The notes under the pieces were generated by a model, which saw nothing but the letters and a program-made list of their open reading frames with translations, was not told the origin of the DNA and did no database searches. From assembly GCA_937888775.1 (NCBI GenBank), contig CALAQT010000278.1, positions 1 to 29,870 on the forward strand: a stretch of DNA of 29,870 bases, in the 5' to 3' direction. Numbering within the stretch: position 1 is the stretch's first letter; each line of letters begins with the position of its first letter. A program made the position numbers and the translations under genes. Of this stretch, positions 25,106-29,870 are shown one piece after another. This DNA is from an uncultured Actinomycetes bacterium. GTDB taxonomy: Bacteria > Actinomycetota > Thermoleophilia > Solirubrobacterales > Solirubrobacteraceae.

Positions 25106-25304
25106 CGGAATCGTCCGGCCTGGTCGGGCCCTCAGGCTCGCTCTCGGCGGGCACGGCTCCGGGCACGGCGCCGTCGGCCTGCTTGCGCCGCCAGTCAGAC
25201 CTGACCTCATCGATCTTGGCCCCGACGCGGTCGCTCTCGCTTTGGAGCCGGTCGGTTTCATGTGCCAGCTCCGCGGCCAGCTGTCCGTGATCTTTCTCGG
25301 CCAT
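25068..25304 (-). CDS. Small coiled-coil protein of unknown function
   Basis: From ATG 25304 the product has 78 residues. The first half is a heptad-like helix (EKDHGQLAAELAHETDRL, then SESDRVGAKIDEVRSDWRRK). A Pro/Glu/Asp-rich disordered tail follows (VPGAVPAESEPEGP). A GTG five codons upstream (25319) is a possible alternative start. It converges with, and overlaps by 38 bp, the restored end of the frameshifted gene. The helix pattern and SDWRRKQAD-VPGAVP layout look like a conserved small actinobacterial protein, but I cannot name it. Confidence 0.7.
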   Translation of the reverse strand: MAEKDHGQLAAELAHETDRLQSESDRVGAKIDEVRSDWRRKQADGAVPGAVPAESEPEGPTRPDDSASADPPGPDTST

Positions 25305-25383
25305 CGAGCACAGGTTCACCGTCGCGGGCGATCTTCAAACCGTGCGCCTAACTCACGCGCGCTAACCGCGCGTCTGCGCGCCT

Positions 25384-25429
25384 GCGTAGACTGGTTGAGC
25401 AGCTAAGGAAGATGTGAGCCGGTCTACGC
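25384..25429 (+). promoter_or_regulatory. 11-bp inverted repeat upstream of korA
   Basis: GCGTAGACTGG (25384-25394) pairs with CCGGTCTACGC (25419-25429), with 10 Watson-Crick pairs and one T-G, around a 24-base loop. It ends 22 bp before the korA start. It is either a regulator's dyad site or a leader hairpin; no matching regulator gene is adjacent. Confidence 0.55.
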
Positions 25430-25451
25430 GCACTAATATCGAGGGGGTCCC

Positions 25452-27296
25452 GTGATCAAGGCGGTCGAGGAACGCGAGCGCGTGATCATTCGCTTCGCGG
25501 GCGACTCCGGCGACGGCATGCAGCTCGCCGGGACCCGCTTCACTGATGCCACCGCCGTAGTCGGCAACGATCTCGCGACGCTGCCGAACTTCCCCGCCGA
25601 GATTCGCGCTCCGGCCGGGACGCTGGCCGGGGTTTCGGCATTCCAGATCCATTTCGCTTCACGGGACATCCTCACCCCCGGGGACGCCCCCAACGTGCTC
25701 GTGGCGATGAACCCCGCAGCCCTGAGCGCCAACCTGAAGGAGCTCGAGCGCGGCGCCACGATCATCGTCAACGAGGACGCCTTCACCAAACGCAACCTGG
25801 AGAAGGCCGGGTACGGCGCCAATCCGCTCGAGGACGGCTCGCTGCAGGCCCACCGCGTACACCGGATCCCGATGACGAGTCTGACCGTACGGGCTGTGGA
25901 GGCGATTGAAGGCGCCTCCAGCCGCGATGCCGGCCGGGCCAAGAACCTGTTCGCGCTGGGGGTCCTGTCCTGGCTCTACGGCCGGCCGACGGATGTCACC
26001 AAGCGGTGGATCGAGCGCAAGTTCGCCCGCACCCCGGCGGTGGCGCAGGCCAACCTCGCTGCCTTCAATGCCGGCTGGTCGTTCGGCGAGACCACCGAGC
26101 TGCTCGACGTCCAGTACCGCGTCAATCCCGCCACCGACGTGCCGCCCGGCACCTACCGCAACGTCGACGGCACAACGGCACTGTCGCTGGGGCTGATTGC
26201 CGCCAGCGTCCGCAGTGGACTGCCGCTGGTGCTCGCCAGCTATCCGATCACGCCTGCCTCCGAGCTGCTGCATGAGCTCTCGCGCCACGCCAGCATCGGT
26301 GTTTCGACGATCCAGGCCGAGGATGAGATCGCAGCGGCCGGGATGGCGCTTGGGGCCTCGTTCGGCGGGCGGCTCGGCGTCACCGCCACCAGTGGCCCGG
26401 GGATGGACCTGAAGGCCGAGATGATCGGGCTGGCGGTGATGCTCGAGCTGCCGCTGGTCGTGGTCGACGTCCAGCGCGCGGGGCCGTCGACCGGGATGCC
26501 CACCAAGACCGAGCAGTCGGATCTGCTGATGGCGCTCTACGGCCGACACGGCGAATCGCCGCTTCCCGTGATCGCGCCGAGCACCTCGGGCGGCTGCTTC
26601 TACGCCGCCTTCGAGGCGGCGCGGATCGCGATCCGCTACCGCACGCCGGTGATCCTGCTGTCGGACTCGTTCCTGGCTTCCTCCTCGGAGCCGTGGCTGG
26701 TTCCCGACGTCAGCGCCCTGCCGGCGATCGATCCCCATTTCGCCACCGCGCCGGGCGCCGACTGCGGCGAGGGGTTCCTCCCCTACGGCCGTGACGAGCG
26801 GCTGGCCCGGCCGTGGGCGATCCCCGGCACGCCGGGTCTCGCGCACCGGATCGGCGGGCTGGAGAAGGCCGACGGAAGCGGGAACATCTCCTATGACGGC
26901 GCCAACCACGCCCGCATGACGGAGCTGCGAGCCGCGAAGATCGCCGGGATCTCGGCCGAGATCGCGCCGCTGGTGGTCGATTCGCAGCCGGGGGCGCGGC
27001 TGCTGGTGATCGGCTGGGGCTCGACCGAGGGCGCGATCCGCGCCGGCGTGCGCCGGGCGCGCGAGGCGGGTTACAAGGTCGCCAGCGCCCAGCTGCGAAA
27101 CCTCAACCCGCTGCCCGATAACCTCGGCGACGTGCTGCGATCGTTTGACCGCGTGCTGATCCCCGAGCTGAATTCCGGCCAGCTGGCGCAGCTGCTGCGG
27201 GCCAAGTTCCTGATCGACGCCGAGTCCTTTGGCAAGGTCGAGGGACAGCCCCTGTTTGCGTCCGAGATCGAACGAGAGATAGCGGAGCGACAGTGA
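25452..27296 (+). CDS. korA: 2-oxoacid (2-oxoglutarate):ferredoxin oxidoreductase, fused gamma-alpha subunit KorA
   Basis: With KorB it converts 2-oxoglutarate and CoA to succinyl-CoA, reducing ferredoxin, an alternative to the 2-oxoglutarate dehydrogenase complex. The 614-residue product starts at GTG 25452, right after GAGGGGG. The gamma part (about 8-190) has RFAGDSGDGMQLAGTRF and PAEIRAPAGT. The alpha part (about 210-614) has GLPLVLASYPITPASELLHEL, AEDEIAAAGMALGASFGG, TSGPGMDLKAEMIGLAVM, DVQRAGPSTGMPTKTEQSDL, and a C-terminal domain with LNPLP and ELNSGQLAQLLR. This fused arrangement is the two-subunit KorAB type. It overlaps korB by four bases. Exact 2-oxoacid specificity is inferred from family. 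Confidence 0.94.
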   Translation: MIKAVEERERVIIRFAGDSGDGMQLAGTRFTDATAVVGNDLATLPNFPAEIRAPAGTLAGVSAFQIHFASRDILTPGDAPNVLVAMNPAALSANLKELERGATIIVNEDAFTKRNLEKAGYGANPLEDGSLQAHRVHRIPMTSLTVRAVEAIEGASSRDAGRAKNLFALGVLSWLYGRPTDVTKRWIERKFARTPAVAQANLAAFNAGWSFGETTELLDVQYRVNPATDVPPGTYRNVDGTTALSLGLIAASVRSGLPLVLASYPITPASELLHELSRHASIGVSTIQAEDEIAAAGMALGASFGGRLGVTATSGPGMDLKAEMIGLAVMLELPLVVVDVQRAGPSTGMPTKTEQSDLLMALYGRHGESPLPVIAPSTSGGCFYAAFEAARIAIRYRTPVILLSDSFLASSSEPWLVPDVSALPAIDPHFATAPGADCGEGFLPYGRDERLARPWAIPGTPGLAHRIGGLEKADGSGNISYDGANHARMTELRAAKIAGISAEIAPLVVDSQPGARLLVIGWGSTEGAIRAGVRRAREAGYKVASAQLRNLNPLPDNLGDVLRSFDRVLIPELNSGQLAQLLRAKFLIDAESFGKVEGQPLFASEIEREIAERQ

Positions 27297-28432
27297 CCGA
27301 TCCGCAGGGCAACGGTGCGCCAAGCCCGCCCGGTACCGGCAACGGCCACGCGCCCGGCACGGGCCACGGGCACGGCCACGCGCCCGGCAACGGCTCTGCG
27401 CACGCTCGCGCTCATGGCGACGCAGACGGCTCCGCCGCAGCGAAGCTGTCCAAGGCCGACTTTCAGTCCGATCAGGAAACCCGCTGGTGTCCAGGCTGCG
27501 GCGATTATGCGGTCCTCTCGGCGGTGCAGCAGTTCATGCCCGAGCTGGGAATTCCGCCCGAGCGGATCGTGTTCATCACCGGGATCGGCTGTGCCGGGCG
27601 CTTTGCCTACTACATGGACACCTACGGAATGCACGGCATCCATGGTCGGGCTCCGGCACTGGCCACCGGTCTGGCCACCGCTCGCGAGGATCTGTCGATC
27701 TGGGTGGTGACCGGTGACGGCGACTCGCTGTCGATTGGTGGCAACCACCTGATCCATGCGCTGCGACGCAATGTTCCGGTCAAGATCCTGCTGTTCAACA
27801 ACCAGATCTACGGCCTCACCAAGGGCCAGGCGTCGCCCACCTCCGAGTTGGGCAAGATCACCAAGTCGACGCCGTTCGGCGTCGCCGACCATCCGTTTAA
27901 CCCGATCGCTCTGGCCCTGGGCGCCGAAGCGTCGTTCGTGGCGCGCACGATCGACCGTGACCGCCATCACCTGACCGAGATCCTGCGCGCCGCCGCGCAG
28001 CACGAGGGCGCGGCGTTGGTAGAGATCTACCAGAACTGCCCGGTGTTCAACGATGGCGCGTTTGCGGCGCTGACCGACAAGGACACCAGGGACGCGAACC
28101 AGATCCGTCTGGCCGCTGGTCAGCCGATCCGCTTCGGCGCGGAATCGGAGCACGGGATCGTGCGCGGAGCGGACGGGAACCTGGAGATCGTCGAGGTGGC
28201 CGATGTGGGGGCCGGCGCGTTGCTGGTCCACGATCCTCAGCGCGGTGACCCGGGGCTGGCCTTCTCGCTCTGCAAGTTGGCCGAGACGCCGACCGGGCCC
28301 ACGCCGATCGGCATCTTTCGTGACGTTCAGCGCCCGGTGTACGGCCGTCATGCGGCGGCCGCGGCGGAGCCCGCCTCCGACGCGCAGCTGGAGGATCTGC
28401 TGCTGGCGGGCGACACGTGGACCGTCGCCTGA
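27293..28432 (+). CDS. korB: 2-oxoacid:ferredoxin oxidoreductase beta subunit KorB, with a His/Gly-rich N-terminal extension
   Basis: This is the TPP- and iron-sulfur-binding subunit. The 379-residue product starts at a GTG overlapping the korA stop (GTGA). Cluster ligands are likely Cys66 and Cys69 (WCPGCGDY), Cys100 (GIGCAGR) and the Cys in YQNCPVFND. The TPP motif is GDGDSLSIGGNHLIHALRRN with NNQIYGLTKGQ. The first ~50 residues are an unusual His/Gly/Pro/Ala-rich tail (six His, such as GHGHGHAPGNG) not needed for the fold. The start is fixed by the overlap, so the tail is probably translated; the next in-frame ATG lies well inside. A metal-loading role for the tail is speculative. Confidence 0.94.
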   Translation: MTDPQGNGAPSPPGTGNGHAPGTGHGHGHAPGNGSAHARAHGDADGSAAAKLSKADFQSDQETRWCPGCGDYAVLSAVQQFMPELGIPPERIVFITGIGCAGRFAYYMDTYGMHGIHGRAPALATGLATAREDLSIWVVTGDGDSLSIGGNHLIHALRRNVPVKILLFNNQIYGLTKGQASPTSELGKITKSTPFGVADHPFNPIALALGAEASFVARTIDRDRHHLTEILRAAAQHEGAALVEIYQNCPVFNDGAFAALTDKDTRDANQIRLAAGQPIRFGAESEHGIVRGADGNLEIVEVADVGAGALLVHDPQRGDPGLAFSLCKLAETPTGPTPIGIFRDVQRPVYGRHAAAAAEPASDAQLEDLLLAGDTWTVA

Positions 28433-28487
28433 CCGGCGCCCATGAACCCGGCTCGCCCCCCCGGGGACCGTAGGTAGCCTCAGACAC

Positions 28488-28904
28488 ATGCGCGTCCCGG
28501 ATATCGAACTGCTGTGGTGGGAGGGTTGTCCGTCCACCGAGCGGGCTCGCTCCGAGCTGGCGCTGGCACTGGCGGAGCTGGGCCTGCCGGGCGCCGAGTT
28601 CCGGATGCGCGAGATCCGCACACAAGCGCAGGCACGAGCCGTGGGGTTCGGCGGTTCGCCCACGATCCTGATCGACGGGCAGGATCTGGCCGGCGCCCCG
28701 TCGACCCGCCAGGGCGACGGCGACCAGCAGGGCGACGGCGATCAGCAGGGCGACGGCGATCAGCAGGGCGACGGCGATCAGCAGGGCGGCTTGAGCTGTC
28801 GCATCTATCGGCGTCGTGACGGCCGGATCTCTCCAACGCCAGACCCCGAGGATCTGCGCGATGCGCTGCGCCGAGCTGCCACGCGCGCGGAGACGAGACG
28901 ATGA
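28488..28904 (+). CDS. Thioredoxin-fold (glutaredoxin/MerB-like) protein with a repeat insertion
   Basis: The 138-residue product has a thioredoxin-like core: strand IELLWWEGCPSTERA with a single active-site-type Cys14, helix ELALALAELG, and the cis-Pro loop GGSPTILIDGQDL. LSCRIYRRRDG (Cys near 103) follows, and then a final helix. This pattern fits small actinobacterial thiol proteins often labelled thioredoxin-family or alkylmercury-lyase-like. Between the cis-Pro strand and LSCRIY, where relatives have a short loop, lie four QGDGDQ repeats encoded by an 18-bp minisatellite. It overlaps the next thioredoxin-fold gene by four bases (ATGA), so the two are co-translated. Confidence 0.8.
   Translation: MRVPDIELLWWEGCPSTERARSELALALAELGLPGAEFRMREIRTQAQARAVGFGGSPTILIDGQDLAGAPSTRQGDGDQQGDGDQQGDGDQQGDGDQQGGLSCRIYRRRDGRISPTPDPEDLRDALRRAATRAETRR
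28710..28788 (+). repeat. 18-bp minisatellite (four copies plus a partial) inside a thioredoxin-fold gene
   Basis: The unit CAGGGCGACGGCGATCAG occurs at 28710 (one change), 28728, 28746 and 28764, with a partial copy to 28788. Each unit adds six residues (QGDGDQ) and keeps frame. Near-identity of the units suggests recent expansion and likely length variation. Confidence 0.95.
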
Positions 28905-29428
28905 CGGTCGCGATCGGCGACCCGGCACCGGTCTTCGAGCTGCCCGACACCACGGGACGCCAGGTTTCCCCAGGCGGGGACGGGACGCGCGCCACGGTCG
29001 TCGTATTCACCTGCAACCACTGCCCCTACGCGCTCGCCTGGCAGAACCGGATCGCGCAGGCCGCGCGGGACTACGCAAAACAGGGAGTGCGCTTCCTGGC
29101 CATCAACTCCAACGACTCCGAGCGCTACCCGCGTGACTCCTACGAGGCGATGCAGGCACGCCTCGAGCGGGAGGACTGGCCGATGCCCTATCTCCACGAT
29201 GCCGGCCAGGAGGTTGCGCGCGCCTACGGGGCAAAGACCACACCACACGTGTTCGTGCTCGACGCCGGCGGCGTGCTGCGCTACCGTGGCGCGCCCGACT
29301 CCGACTACGACGATCCCGCTCAGCGGGCTGCCTGGCTGCGTGACGCGCTCGACGCCGTCCTGTCCGGCGACCCGCCCCAGCGCCTGGAGACCAAGCCGGT
29401 CGGCTGCTCGATCAAGTGGAAGCCCTAG
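28901..29428 (+). CDS. AhpC/TSA-type thioredoxin-like redox protein
   Basis: The 175-residue cytoplasmic product starts with the peroxiredoxin-like IGDPAPVFELPDTTGR. Its active site is FTCNHCPYA (Cys38 and Cys41, a CXXC). It continues with VRFLAINSNDSERYP, MPYLHDAGQEVARAYGA, the cis-Pro loop KTTPHVFVLDAGGVLRYRG, and ends with a conserved-looking PVGCSIKW. This layout is the PRX-like1 group of thioredoxin-fold proteins. A thiol peroxidase or thiol reductase role is likely, with substrate unknown. It is coupled to the preceding thiol-type gene. Confidence 0.9.
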   Translation: MTVAIGDPAPVFELPDTTGRQVSPGGDGTRATVVVFTCNHCPYALAWQNRIAQAARDYAKQGVRFLAINSNDSERYPRDSYEAMQARLEREDWPMPYLHDAGQEVARAYGAKTTPHVFVLDAGGVLRYRGAPDSDYDDPAQRAAWLRDALDAVLSGDPPQRLETKPVGCSIKWKP

Positions 29429-29433
29429 CGCAC

Positions 29434-29487
29434 CAGCCGACGTGTCTCAGGGGTCGGCGACAGCCGACGTGTCTCAGGGGTCGGCGA
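29434..29487 (-). repeat. Perfect 2 x 27-bp tandem repeat echoing the rhodanese 3' end and stop
   Basis: Two identical 27-base units (29434-29460 and 29461-29487) lie side by side. The second contains the gene's last codons (ADP and TGA at 29474). The first, downstream, again reads VADP plus TGA. Confidence 0.95.
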
Positions 29488-29806
29488 CGTAGCCGTCGTC
29501 GGGTTCGATCGGCAGGCTCGCCCCTCGCCACTCCAGCAGACCGCCGGACATGTTGTGCGCATCGAAGCCGGCGTTGACGAATGCCTCGGTTGCCATCGCC
29601 GAGCGCCCGCCCGAGCGGCAGTAGAACACGACCGGCCGGTCGCGGTCGATCGTCTCGGCCTGGGCACCTAGCTCGTTGAGCTCGATCCAACGCGCTGCGG
29701 CGATCCGGCCGGCCTCGTACTCGTGGGGCGTGCGGACGTCGATGAGCTGGATTTCGCCCTCGGCCAGGAGGCTCGCGACCTCCCGCGGCGTGTAGTCGGC
29801 GTCCAT
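29474..29806 (-). CDS. Single-domain rhodanese (sulfurtransferase)
   Basis: The 110-residue product moves sulfane sulfur from donors such as thiosulfate to thiol acceptors. It has LIDVRTPHEYEAGRI (CH2A-like start), and the active-site loop CRSGGRS with catalytic Cys63. NMSGGLLEW follows. The length fits GlpE/PspE-like single-domain rhodaneses. The loop lacks charge reversal, so sulfur rather than phosphate is expected. It faces the thioredoxin-like genes tail to tail, separated by the 27-bp repeat. Confidence 0.92.
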   Translation of the reverse strand: MDADYTPREVASLLAEGEIQLIDVRTPHEYEAGRIAAARWIELNELGAQAETIDRDRPVVFYCRSGGRSAMATEAFVNAGFDAHNMSGGLLEWRGASLPIEPDDGYVADP

Positions 29807-29870
29807 GATCGGAGCCTAGTGGTGTCTCCTGTAAGTCCTGTCCTGATGGTCGTGGATCACGCGCCGAGGA

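Noticed and set aside
25659..28663. Long minus-strand open frames opposite korA and korB
   Set aside because: They are shadows of the two well-identified plus-strand genes and show only low-complexity Arg/Gln/His composition.

Overview
The window is very GC-rich DNA of an actinobacterial type. Third codon positions are strongly G/C, GTG and TTG starts are common, genes are tightly packed and there are several 4-base start/stop overlaps. The gene mix (orphan OmpR-type regulators in front of pstSCAB-phoU, fused KorA plus KorB, LigD, FtsH, paired S51 peptidases, many low-complexity Ala/Gly/Ser/Pro linkers) best fits a soil Thermoleophilia/Solirubrobacterales-like actinobacterium. This placement is an inference from composition and gene style, not from a marker tree. 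I see no rRNA, tRNA, CRISPR array, transposase or phage gene.

Layout. (1) 22-3444, minus strand: four envelope genes read as one unit: a CX4C thioredoxin-like lipoprotein, a two-domain His-rich lipoprotein, a multi-spanning membrane protein and a YcnI/DUF1775 protein. They look like an extracytoplasmic metal (probably copper) and redox unit. (2) 3670-9786, plus strand: a phosphate block made of an OmpR-type response regulator, a stand-alone winged-helix regulator, pstS, pstC, pstA, pstB and phoU, with no sensor kinase next to it. (3) 9938-13032: two adjacent S51 peptidase paralogues, a secreted TPM-like membrane-anchored protein (minus) and a small membrane protein. (4) 13058-15185, minus: a complete MprAB-like two-component system, preceded by a cluster of four related hairpins. 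(5) 15396-21016: a glutaredoxin-like protein, a methyltransferase, exonuclease III diverging from a three-domain LigD, a short-chain dehydrogenase and a small hypothetical gene. (6) 21068-23992, minus: arfB-like, NYN-domain and ftsH genes. (7) 24192-25304: a cold-shock protein, a conserved gene broken by a frameshift, and a small coiled-coil gene. (8) 25452-29806: korA-korB (2-oxoacid:ferredoxin oxidoreductase), two thioredoxin-fold genes and a rhodanese.

The most unusual signal is not a gene. At least five unrelated genes (the membrane protein at 831, pstB, phoU, arfB and the rhodanese) are followed directly by a short repeat that re-encodes their last few codons together with the stop codon (an 'echo' of the gene end). 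Units are 51, 35, 27, about 20 and about 41 bp. The pstB case has 2.4 copies and creates two micro-ORFs, the second ending 4 nt before phoU. Start/stop-overlapping repeats also lie between the two lipoprotein genes. Other tandem repeats sit inside genes (the LigD linker, and an 18-bp minisatellite in a thioredoxin-fold gene). Together they suggest a genome prone to short tandem duplication, with possible effects on translational coupling.
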